The position numbers were made by a program, and so were the translations under genes. Of a stretch of DNA of 64,000 nt, positions 23,040 through 33,450 are shown piece by piece. Numbering within the stretch: position 1 is the first letter of the stretch; every line of letters starts with the position of its first letter. The stretch lies in NCBI RefSeq assembly GCF_040939455.1, contig NC_134106.1, forward strand, positions 72,857,001 through 72,921,000, read 5' to 3'. The DNA comes from Microcebus murinus. Its lineage: Eukaryota; Chordata; Mammalia; Primates; Cheirogaleidae. The notes under the pieces are model-generated. The model made no database searches. It was given only the letters and a program-made list of their open reading frames with translations, and was not told the origin of the DNA.

Positions 23040-24625
23040 AAACATACACTCTGTAGACCCCATTTCTCCTTTCAGTTACTGCCTCATTTCTCTCCTTCCC
23101 TTTTCCAATTTTCTCCTTGAAAGAATTGTCCATGCAAGCTGTCTCCTCTTCTTTTTGGACCCATTCTGATCTGACTTTTGCCCCTGCCATTCAAAAGTGA
23201 GCCCTCACCTGGCTAAATCCAGCGGCCCATCCCCATATTCCTAATCTTAGTTGACTTGTCATTAGCCATCGACATAATCGGTCAGTTTTTTCCTACTGTA
23301 GCATTTCTTCACTTGGATCCTAGCATAACACCACTCTCCTGATTTTTCTTCTCCTTCTCTGGCTAATCCTCTTCCATCTTCTTTTCTGATTTCTCCTCAT
23401 CTGGCTAACTTCTTAATGTTGTGGTGCTTTCCAGATCAGTGATTGGATTTCTCTATCCATACTCACTTGCTAGGGGTTGTCTCCCAGTCTGATGGCTTGT
23501 AACACCATCTGCATGGGGATGACACACATTTATGTCTCCAGCACTGACCTTTCTCTTCTGAATTCCAGACCCTTATAGCCAGTTGTCCACCTGACGTCTC
23601 TACCTGGTTGTCTGACAGGCATCTCAGACTTAATGTGCCCAACGCAGAGCTCCTGAAGCTTCAGTAGTCAAGGCAAGGTCTATTGGCAATATGATGGCGA
23701 AAGACATCAGTGGAATGAGGTAACTTAGAAATAGACTCACCTTATATTTTCAACAAAGGTACCATAGCAATCTAATGGGGGAAGGAAAGTTTTCTTAACA
23801 GTGCTGGAACAGCTGCATATCCATATGGAAAAAATGAACCTTGACTCTTACCTCATACTATACACAAAAATGAATTCCAGATGGTCTTTTCTCCCAAACG
23901 TATGCCTTTGGTAGGCTTCCTCACTTCAGTTAAGGCAACTGTAGCCTTCTAATTGCTCTGGCTGAAAACCCTGGATTCCCCCTTGAATCCTCTCTTTCTC
24001 ACATCCACACTGTTGAGTCGTATCAGGAATGCTTTCAAAGTAGCTTCTCCTGCTTGGATTATTGTAGCAGGCTCCTCCTAACTGGGGCTTCTACTTCCAT
24101 CCTGCTCCTGATGGTTTATTCTCATCAGAGCACCTAGGGAAATCCTGTTGATATATAAGTTAGGCGACATTATTCTTCTGCTCAAAACTTGCCATCCCTT
24201 ATCTCACTTGGTAAAAGAAATGCTTCCTGTGGCCCACCAGGACCTTGATAAACCCCCTCCCTGTAACCCTGTGCTGTGAGCATGCCAGGCACACCCCCAT
24301 CTCAGGACTTTTCGTTGCTGTTCCTGCTGTGTTTTTATCCACTTATCCACATGGTTTGCTTCCCCACTTGGGTCTTCACCTAAATGTTTCCTTCTCGGAG
24401 ATGTCTTTCCTGGTGATCATTCCCTGCTTTAATATTCTCTTTAGCAGATGTCATTATCTAAGATAATATATTTTTATTTATTAGTCTTGTTTATTATTTA
24501 TGTCTCCAGCTAGACTATAAGCTGCATGAGGGCAGGAAATTTTACTCCAGCATTGAAGATAGTGCCTGGCACATTTTAGGCATCCAATAAATACTTATTG
24601 AATGAAAGAATAAATTGGGGTTCAG
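23040..24625 (+). repeat. L2 LINE, interrupted
   Basis: Degenerate L2 ORF2/3' text in plus orientation: 'atgtctccagcactgacctttctc', 'gtctgacaggcatctcagacttaatgtgcccaacgcagagctcctga', 'gctcctcctaactggggc', and the L2 tail 'agctgcatgagggcaggaaat...gtgcctggcacattttaggcatccaataaatacttattgaatgaa'. A foreign L1 piece sits at 23690-23890. No intact reading frame remains. Confidence 0.75.
23690..23890 (+). repeat. L1 ORF2 fragment
   Basis: Text resembling the L1 reverse-transcriptase ORF ('ttcaacaaaggtaccatagcaat', 'aacagtgctggaacagctgcatatccatatggaaaaa', 'ctatacacaaaaatgaattccagatgg'), placed inside the L2 element. Non-coding. Confidence 0.7.
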
Positions 24626-25279
24626 GTCCACAGTTTCCCATTTCCTCAAACTGTTGTCCCATTGGATACTGTCCAATTAGATTATAAGAGAATTTATGGC
24701 AAGGACTGTGGTTCTTATCTCAGACCGGTTTATATTCTCCACTATTGCTGGCATTGTAAGGGGCTCCTGAAAATGACTTCTCTCTTTCTAATTCTATACA
24801 TCATGTCATATCGTGTAAATACATGGGGGTTTATAAATATATGAAGTCAACCTCCCTCTCACTCTCTACAAAATATTTCATATCTTATAAATGTTTGAGT
24901 CCTAGTATATTCATATTCTCGGGCAGTTATATAATTACAGCTTACGTTGTCATAACTTCTTTGCCCACATTTGTAAAAGTATTGAGAACATTTTCCAGAG
25001 CGTAATTGACTAGCAGGAGATAGTGAATTAACCGTCTGGATATACAAGCTCAGGCTTTTAATAGCTGGATAATCTGAAGCAAGGATCTCTTTGCTAGTTT
25101 TCTCATCTATACAATGAGGGGCTTGAACTAGCAAAAGTCCTGTCATTAATATTTATTCTAATTCTTTAGAAGGTGTTGGGTGTGACTCCAGGCAACTCTA
25201 TTTTATTTCTTCATGGGCCAGCTTAATGTTCAGACCCAAAACCCTTTTGTGTAAAAGCTTGGGATATATTTGGTAGTTT

Positions 25280-25620
25280 AGGATAATCTAAGCAGTCCTG
25301 CCTGATAGAAATATAATGTTAACCACATATATAATTAAAAATTTTCTAGTAGCCACATTAGAAAGATAAAAAGAAACTGTGAAAATAACTTTGATCATAT
25401 ATTAATATTTGATTTAACCCAATATATATCCATGCCATCTCAACATGTAATCAATATAAAAATCATTGAGATATTTTATATTTATTTCTCATACTAAATC
25501 TTCAAAATTTGGTGTGGTCTTATACTTATAGCCCATCTCCCTATGGACTAGCCTCATCTCCAGAGCTCAGTAGCCATGTGTGGTGAGTGGTAGCCATATT
25601 GGACATATGAGTATAGAACA
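25280..25620. repeat. Ancient interspersed repeat, copy 2
   Basis: The same ordered motifs as at 890-1215 (see that entry), including 'agctcagtagccatgtgtgg' and 'ccatattggacat'. Confidence 0.55.
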
Positions 25621-27435
25621 TATATGAGTTAATGCATGTTTCAAGGTTCAGCCATTTTGGGGGCTGAAAGAAGTATGACTGAAGAATAAGTTCAAGGAGG
25701 AAATGAAACAATAGCCAAATTTCATTGAACTACTCTTCCTATTACTTATGATGACTGACATTTATAGATGCCTTAGTATACTAGGTCAGGTGTTTAGAAC
25801 TTAATAGAAATTATTTCATCTGATTCTCCCAACAATCTGATGAATAAGACTCTCCCTCCCCTCAGATGAGAAAACTTGTTTTGTGGCTTGTGAGCATATA
25901 TTTTCCAGGTGATTATATACAAATGATGATGTAGCAGCCCAACCATTTATCTACTTCATTTCTCCAGGCTTGTGGTATGGCTGACTTGAGAGGGCTACAG
26001 GGCCCCTGGCCTGTGTCCTAGCCACTCAGGTTCAGGTCCTCCAGTGGCCACTCTGGTCAACAATTTAGTTTAGTAAAATGTTAGGTCCCACCCTGGTAAC
26101 TGTTATGAAACCCTCCTCCCCCTCCCCCAGCACAGGCCAAGAGGCATCTTCTATGGGAAGACAAACAGGCCTGACATGCACATGAGCCCACTGAGGGCCT
26201 AGGTTTCAAGGAAGAACAAAGAGAGTTGTTAGGTTGAAGGGACACAGTTGAAGAGGTAGGTCTTGGAATTGTCAATACCTAGCACAAGGCAGAGTGTGAA
26301 AACACAAACAAGCAAGTAAACAGACACCTATCTGGGGCTCTTCTTTCCCCTTCCTGATTAATTGCTTACCCTCCCTTCACCAGCCTTTGCTTCCTCTTTC
26401 TCCTCCTTCATCTCCCCTCCCTTCCTAATTTCTTTCTCTCCATCTCCCATCTCCTATTTTTTAAAAATTTCTTTATGCATCCTCTTTTCTCTCTTCTCCA
26501 AAATAACATGTTCAGCTTATCAACTTGATCAGGGACTTCTGGGAGCAAATGTGTTAGCATCAACTCTAGAAAACATGGCTATTTCTGAAAAATTTTGCTT
26601 TTATAGAAAAAAAAAAGAGTTTAAAATAGGAAGCTACAGCCCATTTTTGAGGCCACAGAGGATCCCACTCTGATGGAAAAGGACTTCAGGGTCACCTATG
26701 CTGCTCTTTGTCTTAAAGACAGGGTGAAGGAGGTGCACAGAAGAATCAAGGGCCCGGGGGTCTTTGGGTCAGTGTGGGTGGCCGATAGGAGGGGTTAGGG
26801 AGGTTAGCATTTGGACTGCTCCAATCTTGTGACACTGAACATTTGTTGTTATTCCAGCTCCACTGCAAACTACCTGGAAGTTTTAATTTTTCTTACTGTG
26901 TCTTAGTCTACGTGGAATCCATATGCTGCTTTCCAGATGTCCAGCATCTTCCCTCTCCCATAGTAGATGTCCAGCTCTGCACCTTGGGTGTGGGCCGGCC
27001 TCTTCTCTCTGGGAGTGATGGCGGTCTTGTGCTTGGTACGCATTGGGGTACACTGAGATGTGACTGACCAGGAGAAAGGACACCCGTCCACCCTGCCTCA
27101 GGTGGGGCATGTCACAGCAGGGCCCTCCTAGTTTTCCTGGACAGAGATCTTTCTCTCATTCTTGTTTTCTCTCCTCCCTTCTTTCTCTTCCTCCATCTTT
27201 AATTTCTCCTTTCCATTTCTTTCTCTTTTTCATCTCTTTCCTCACTTCCACCTTCAGTCTACCTTGGGGACCCAGGGGGCTTTGGAGCCGAACAGTTAGC
27301 TGACCCTGAAGAACAGTGACAGCATGGTGTGCTCATTCCACAGCCGGCACACACTGGGCTTTTATCATGAAGCACACCTCGTGCTGAGTTCTTTGCATGT
27401 GCTATCTTTTTAAATCTTTACAGTTTTTTTTTTTT
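25621..27435. other. Intergenic, nothing recognised
   Basis: No gene seen. C/T-rich text (26370-26500, 27125-27260) produces Ser/Leu-rich open frames without meaning. A lone GGAAATGAAA at 25699-25708 resembles an ETS-IRF site but lacks the surrounding enhancer motifs. Confidence 0.45.
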
Positions 27436-27439
27436 CTAT

Positions 27440-27600
27440 CAGGTGGTCATTATCTATATCTTACACGTGAGAAAGCAAAGGCCACATGGATTAAGAAATG
27501 TGCTCAGGGCCACACAGCTCACACATGGCAGAGTGAGGGCTTTCTGACTCCAAAGTTCATTTTTTGAGTCCAAAGTATGTGCATTCTCATGAGAAGCAGC
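27440..27600 (-). repeat. MIR-like SINE remnant
   Basis: 'cacgtgagaaagcaaaggccac', 'gtgctcagggccacacagctcacacatggcagagtgag' is the reverse complement of the MIR core region. Confidence 0.6.
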
Positions 27601-27806
27601 CTGGATCTCTTGTCTGTTTGGTCTTTAACTCATGCTGACCTGAACTTTCAGGATTGGAGGAGCTGTCAGACCTGTGGAGCCCCATTTCTGTGAGTGCATG
27701 TGGCCAATGACGTCTGGGGAGGCGAAGCCTTGCTGGGGGCTCACTCGTCAGTGCAGAAGGAAGTTCCCTGGGGGCTCAAGCTCTCTTCTCTGCCACCCCC
27801 ATTGTA

Positions 27807-28120
27807 TTAGTTTCCTAGGGCTGCCCTGACAAAGTACCACAAATGGGGGTCTTAAAACAACAGGCATGTATCATGTATCCTCTCACAGTTCTGGAGGCCA
27901 GAAGTCTGAATTCAAAGCACTGGCAGGGTTGGTTCTTCTGCAGGCTCTGAGGGGGAAACCACCCTACGCCTCTCCCCAACAGTCCTTGGCATTCCTCAGC
28001 TTGCAGCAGCGGCACTCTTGACCCTGCCTCCGCATCACGTGCCATTCTCCCTGTGTGTCTCTGCATTGATCTCCTCCATATTAGGACACTGGTCACTGGA
28101 TTTAGTGCCACTCTGATCCA
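27807..28120. repeat. Medium-reiteration repeat, first half
   Basis: It opens 'attagtttcctagggctgccctgacaaagtaccacaaa' and contains 'ctcacagttctggaggccagaagtctgaattcaaagcac', a common mammalian interspersed repeat. It resumes at about 29230 with 'gattccatctgcaaagaccctgtttcc' and ends 'caacccacaaca'. The family name is not assigned. Confidence 0.65.
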
Positions 28121-28127
28121 ATATAAA

Positions 28128-28398
28128 GTTTTTTTGAGAGAGAGTCTCACTCTGTTGCCTTGGGTAGAGTGCAGTGGGGTCATCATAGCTCACTGCAGCC
28201 TCAAACTCCTGCCTCAGCCTCCCAAGTAGCTGGGACTACAGGTGCACAACACAACACCCAGCTAATTTTCCTATTTTTAGTAGAGACGGAGTCTCGCTCT
28301 TGCTCATACTCTTGCTCACGCTGGTCTCAAACTGCTGAGCTCAAGTGGTCTTCCCAAAGTGCTAGGATTCCAGGTGTGAGCCACCATGCCTGGCCTGG
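28128..28398 (-). mobile_element. Alu, minus strand, diverged
   Basis: It reads from the tail 'tttttttgagagagagtctcactctgttgcc' to 'gtgagccaccatgcctggcc'. Internally it shows a small tandem 'ttgctcatactcttgctcacgctgg'. It is inserted with an L1 piece inside the older repeat at 27807-29335. Confidence 0.85.
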
Positions 28399-28399
28399 T

Positions 28400-29228
28400 A
28401 TAAAGTTTTTAAAAAACATTTTATTTTGAAAGAATTATAGACTCATAGGAAGTTGCAAAGATAGGACATTGAATAGAGAGATCTGGTGTGCCCTGCACCT
28501 AGTTTCTCCTAATGATTTCCTCTTACATAATTTAGAACACAATATTAAAACCAAGAATTTGACCTTGGTACTATGTCCATGTATAGTTCTGTGTCATTTT
28601 ATGACATGTCTAGATGTGTGGAGCCACCACTGTCATCAAAATACAGAACTATTCCATTACCACAAACATCTCCCTATGATACTCCCTTAATGGTCCCATC
28701 TACTCTCCTTGCCCCACCATCCTGAACCCTTGGCAACCAGTAATCTGTCCTCCATCTCTATCATTTTGTCATTTCAACAATGTTGTATGATAGGGACCAT
28801 ATGCTATGTGATCATTTGAGATTGGCTTTTCCCACTCAGTACAATGCCCTTCAGAATCATTCATGTTGCACATATCAATACTTCGTTCCTTTGAATTGCT
28901 CCATAGTATTCCATGGTGTGCATGTATCACAAATGGTTTGACCAATCACCTGTTGAGGGTCAAATTGGATCTTCCCAGTTTTCAACTATTACAAATAAGG
29001 CTGCTATGAACAACCATGTATAAGTGTTTGCATGGACATAAATTCTCATTTCTTGGGGGTAAATGCCCAGGAGTACAATTGCTAGGTCATGTGTTAGATC
29101 TATTTTGTTTAGTTTTTTTTTTTTTAAAGAAACTGACAAACTATTTTCTGGGGTAGCGGTACCATTTTACATCCCCACCAGCAATGTATGAATGATCCGT
29201 TTTCACTGCATCCTCACCAACATTTCAG
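28400..29228. repeat. L1 3'-region fragment
   Basis: It contains 'ttgaaagaattatagactcataggaagttgcaaa', 'catgtatcacaaatggtttgaccaatcacctgttgagg', 'aataaggctgctatgaacaaccatgtataagtg', and 'accattttacatccccaccagcaatgtatgaatg', all standard for L1M 3' regions. Confidence 0.75.
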
Positions 29229-29229
29229 T

Positions 29230-29335
29230 AGGGCCTCATTTTGACTTGATTCCATCTGCAAAGACCCTGTTTCCATGTTTATGGAGTTGAATATATCTTT
29301 CTGAAGGTCACACTTTCAACCCACAACACTTATCT
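29230..29335. repeat. Medium-reiteration repeat, second half
   Basis: Continuation of the repeat at 27807-28120, separated by nested Alu and L1 insertions. Confidence 0.6.
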
Positions 29336-30129
29336 TCACTTGGTTGAGTCATGGTGGGTCTGGCTGCAGACTTTTGCCTTCTGGGAAGAGACTTTGAATT
29401 CATAGCTGGATTATATATGCCTTTGATTGTCAAATTTGGTCCCCAGGGATGGGCGAGCAAGTTCATGTCATTTGAAGGGACATTACTGAGTCTTTCTTAG
29501 CTCTACTCAGATCTCCAAAGTTTCAAAAATTTGATAATTAAAGAACATTCGCAAGAGGCAGAATGGCAAGGTGTCTCCTTATGCAATTTTCCTGCGACTG
29601 CCCTTCCCCACTGCCTGGTACTGACAAAGGAAAGGAAAAGAGAGCAGGAAACCTGGGTTATAAGTTAACTGAGGGAAGGGATGCTGTGTTAGTTATTTCT
29701 GCACCCCCTTCAGAGTGTAGGCTGAGAGAGGTGCTTAGTATGGTGTGTTGCATGGGTGAGTAGCTGAGAGGGGCAGGGCCAGAGTGCCCCACAGAAGGGG
29801 GGAGAGTCAAGTTGGCATTACATGTGCCCCCCAATACATAAGCTTTCACATGTGGGTTCCCAATATTCTGTCCTTTGTCCCCTTGCTGAAAGTATGTTCT
29901 ATTCCATTTCTGTATATTTGTGCTTCTAGTTAGCTAAATGGAGGAGGAGGCCCCAGGAAAATAGCATGCCTGATCCCTCTTCAGTTCAGCACCTTGAGTG
30001 CCGAGAGGCAGAATAGCACAGAGCTCCACACAGAGCTCCGGAGAGCAGAGTTGGGCAGGTAGAGATTTGATCCCGGGCCCCCAACGTGTGGCCTTGGCCT
30101 ATTACATATTCATCTGTAAACTGGGTTTA

Positions 30130-30710
30130 AGGCATTTCTTGATGTGAACTTATTTTGAAGTATAACGTATATAAGAAAAGTGCACAGGTCATAATTGTAC
30201 AACTCGATACATTTTCACAAAGCAGCGCACCCCACATCAAGGAACAGAACATTACTCAAACCCCAGATGCCTCTTCTTGCCCCCTCCCAGCCATCACCTC
30301 ACTCCATTCCCAGCCAAGAGTAATCCCCATCCCAATTTCTACTTTTATTTTTACCTGATTTGAACTTCTTATGGCTTAAAATGTACATAATGTATATTTT
30401 GCACTTGGTTTCTTTTGCTTAACATTTTCTTTATGAGATTCAATCATGTTATTTGGTATAGTTGTAGTTTTGTTAATTCTCCTTATTGAATAGTATAAAA
30501 CCCACCAAAGTTTAACGACCCATTCTACTGTTGGTGGACACAGGTTATTTCCAACTTTTGGCTTTCATAAATAAAGCTGCTTTGAACATTCTTGGCATAC
30601 TTTTTTTTGGTAGACAGGGATGCAGTCATTTAGAAGTGGGATTGCTGAGTTACAGAATATGAACACCTCTCAGCTTTATACAACCTGCCTGGCATTTTTT
30701 TTAACCTCAC
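30130..30710. repeat. L1 3'-region fragment
   Basis: 'gaagtataacgtatataagaaaagtgcacaggtcat', 'cgatacattttcacaaagcagcgcacccc', 'cccattctactgttggtggacacaggttatttccaac' and 'aataaagctgctttgaacattcttg' mark another L1M-like fragment. Confidence 0.7.
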
Positions 30711-31264
30711 AGTGTAGTGAGAATTAGGTTGTGGGAAGGGCTCAACATGGTCCTCAGCAGAGAGGAGTCCCTCAATACTATTCCATTAAGTCCCAGTACC
30801 ATGGTAGACTTAAATGTTTCCTTATTGCTTGCTCATTTAGTTTGTTTCTATTGTTTTGTTATTTTATATCACATTGCAATGAATGACTCTCTTTATAGCT
30901 ATTTTCTTCTTTTGAAAAATTTGCTTTGGTAGATTCTCAGGGTATATTGAATTGCATCAAACAATATGTGACTGTAAGAGTGTAAAAAGGACTGGTAGAG
31001 CTTGCTAAGGAGGGGAAAACAAGGAAGCCAGCGCCCAGGGGAGTGAGGTGTGAAGACATGTGGCTTTGTGGGTTTCAGGGAGGAGTACCTTGCAGAGGCC
31101 AGTAGGGTGTAGGGTAGGATGGAGGATGACTTTTATAAATGGTAGCTGATTTTAGGGCAACCAAATATTTAGTTCCTTAGAAGAGAAACTGGGTAATTGG
31201 AAAAACTATGTATAACAACCATGAAATGAAGAAGGAGAGAGAAATCACAGGTGCAGAGATTCAC

Positions 31265-31274
31265 TTTATTTATT
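31265..31274 (-). terminator. IGKC polyadenylation signal
   Basis: On the minus strand it reads AATAAATAAA followed by GTGAATCTCTGCACCTG, closely matching the end of the human IGKC transcript (AATAAAGTGAATC). It lies about 175 bp after the stop codon. A run of 12 C on the plus strand (31278-31289) immediately precedes it in the transcript as poly-G. Confidence 0.9.
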
Positions 31275-31447
31275 CATCCCCCCCCCCCCAAGTATTAGCA
31301 TGATTGAAGCCAAGGAGGAGGAGGAGGGGGTATGAGGCAGGGAGAGGGGCTGGAGGAGTGCACTAGGGGTAGGTCCCTTGCAGGGGGAAAAAGGCCCAAG
31401 GCCTAAGGAAGGGAGGAGCCCAGTCTGGGCCTGGGGGGCATCTCCCT

Positions 31448-31770
31448 CTAACACTCTTGCTTATTGAAGCTCTTGCTGAGGGGCGAGCCCAGGCTCTGAT
31501 GAGTGACCTCACAGGTATAGAGATTGTGCCGGCTGTACTCTGTAGAGGGCAACGTCAGGGTGCTGCTGAGGCTATAGGTGTTGTCCTCGCTGTTCTGCTC
31601 CGTGAGAGTGTTCTGGACATCATTTGTTCGGACAGCACCATCCACCTTCCACTTGACATCGATCTCTTCGGGGTAGAAGCCGTTTATCATGCACACGACA
31701 GTGGCGGTTCCAGACCGCAACTGCTCCTCATTTGGCGGGAAGATGTAGGCAGATGGCTGAGCCTGAGCTC
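31448..31770 (-). CDS. IGKC: Immunoglobulin kappa constant region exon
   Basis: A single exon encoding the kappa light-chain constant domain, which pairs with the heavy-chain CH1 domain in secreted and membrane antibody. The splice acceptor (CTTCTCCAG) ends at 31771. The first two bases, GA, complete the Arg codon whose first base comes from J. The domain is 107 residues, exactly the usual length, ending NKQEC and a TAG stop. Visible hallmarks are the intradomain cysteines (about residues 27 and 87), the core Trp (41) in VKWKVDGAV, the YSLSSTLTL strand, the CEVTHQ motif, and the C-terminal Cys that bonds to the heavy chain. There is no frameshift or premature stop. It is clearly diverged from the human sequence (for example AQAQPSAYIF at the start) but intact. 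Transcription comes from rearranged VJ alleles under the intronic and 3' enhancers. Confidence 0.98.
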
Positions 31771-31847
31771 CTGGAGAAGGAAGCACAGAGGATGGTGTTC
31801 AAGTAACAGAGAAGTTCTCCACCTGGGTGCATTGTTTGTGGATGATC

Positions 31848-31922
31848 GCGTGTTAGGACAGACAGACAGAAAGCAGCATGTTTGTCCTGTATAATTGCAG
31901 CAATGAGGCCAGGAAGCATATT
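31848..31922 (-). other. Conserved block 5' of IGKC, donor of duplication
   Basis: This 75-bp piece of the J-C intron, 78 bp upstream of the IGKC exon, is conserved with the human intron ('ctgtctgtcc', 'ataatt', 'gcttcc'). It is 71/75 identical to 46708-46782. Confidence 0.85.
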
Positions 31923-32394
31923 TACAAACATGATGATTTTCAGTTTCTCTCTAGCTACCCTCTATCCCTTAAGAAGGTTCTAAGCGGTTTTGTTTGAACT
32001 CTTGGAAGCCATTCTGAGGCCTCTGCATGCTTTCCTGACCTTGCCTTTCCTTCCTTCAACTGCGTTCCCTGCCTCCTGCAGCAAACTCTGAGCTTCGGGC
32101 AAAGACACACAGGCCACTTCATCTGACCTCCTTTAGAAGTCAGAACAGCCGTGGCCTCTCATTATGGAGAAGACCAGGCAGCGGTGGCGTCAGGGAGAGC
32201 CTCTGTCGGGTTTTCATTTCCCCCGTGCCTCTCCCAGGACTGTGCTGGGACGGCAGGCTGCCCAGGGCTTCCTTTGGCTTGGCCGTGCCAAATCCCCCTG
32301 CAGGGTGGGCCCCAGGCCCTGAGTCTGTGCCTGGGTGGGTGTCAGCTCCTCCTCGCTCTGTGATCACGCCTGTAACTCGCCCACCCCTCGCAAA

Positions 32395-32575
32395 GGCCTC
32401 CAAGTGAGACCCGGGCCCTGGCCTGACGGTCTGTAACCACATGGGCTGATTTTTGGCCAGACCAGGAGGGGTCAACTGTAATCTCAGCCACCTGCCTAGG
32501 AGGAACTGGCTAACTTCGCTTCTGACCTTGAGCAGCTGCCAGATGGCCTCTTAGAAATCCCCCCTGTGGGGATTC
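32395..32575 (-). promoter_or_regulatory. Kappa intronic enhancer (iE-kappa) core
   Basis: Read on the minus strand the known order is present. A kappa-B-like site, GGGGATTTCT (32553-32562), is followed by CATCTG (32540-32545), CAGCTG (32533-32538), CAGGTG (32489-32494), the conserved GATTACAGTTGACC, then CATGTG followed by GTTACA (E-box at 32438-32443). These correspond to kappa-B and the kE3, kE2 and kE1 E-boxes of mouse and human. It lies about 0.7-0.8 kb upstream of IGKC as in other mammals. E2A and NF-kB bind here to activate kappa transcription and rearrangement. The kappa-B decamer ends in T where human has C. Enhancer limits are approximate, and conserved flank extends toward 32150. 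Confidence 0.93.
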
Positions 32576-32589
32576 AAGCCCTCAGGTGG

Positions 32590-33450
32590 GAGAGCAAGAG
32601 TTAAAAAAAAAAAATCAAGAATCTTTTGGTGGGAGAAGTCAACATATAATGTGAACAGGTTTTCATAAATCTCAATGTTAATCAAGCAGTTAGCTCAACA
32701 GAAAAGACTGAAGTTTTGTTTGATATTTTTTTCTCTTTTAACTTTCATTTACTAATTTTTTCCAAATAATTGCATAAAATAGGCTTGACGGCAAAATAAC
32801 ATAATCTTTGGAAAATAAGCAGGAGAAAACATTCTATAAAGATACTCTTGTCTGGGTGAATTCTTGATAGCTTTAAATTTTAAAATTAAAATATTAAGCA
32901 ATTAATATATTTGATATGGAAATTATGTCAAGATATCTTATTAGCTTTCAATAGAGTTTAAAATTCTTTTTTTTTTTTTTACCCTGGATATGCTAAGATA
33001 AAAATCTTTAAAAGAGTTTTTTTTAAAGGCTCTAAACTCATTTTAAAATAGTTTAAAACAGCTAAGTAGTTTCTAATAGTTCTAAATTAGTTTTAAAAGA
33101 GCTTAAAAGAGCCCTAAAATAGTCTTTTCTAGTTGTTGCAGACCAAAATAATCCTTCTGCAGTATCACTTTTGAAATCAGCTTGGGTAAACAACAGCAAT
33201 AACAGATTTTTAAGCTATTTTAGAGGTTCTAAAATTAAAATGTCCAGATGAAAATTTTTCTATCACAGAATTAAGGTATTGGAAAATAAGTTTACATTAA
33301 ATTTTTATTAATTACACTTATATATGATTAGATATTTGGTACAACTGAAAGATAATCCTACCCAGGCACTTAAATTTTTTTAAATTAAAAACATGTCACA
33401 AGTTTATCTTAATTTTTATAAGTTAATATACCTTAATGGCATTTCATGTG
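32590..33450. promoter_or_regulatory. AT-rich block, presumed kappa MAR
   Basis: Very AT-rich sequence directly J-proximal to the intronic enhancer. It has A/T runs and a degenerate series of TTTTAAAA/TCTAAA units at about 32990-33130. In mouse and human a matrix attachment region flanks the enhancer at this place. Function is inferred from position and composition. Confidence 0.65.

Noticed and set aside
25699..25708. GGAAATGAAA as a candidate 3' kappa enhancer ETS-IRF site
   Set aside because: No accompanying E-boxes or flanking similarity. The site at 20934-20947 has the full set in the expected order.
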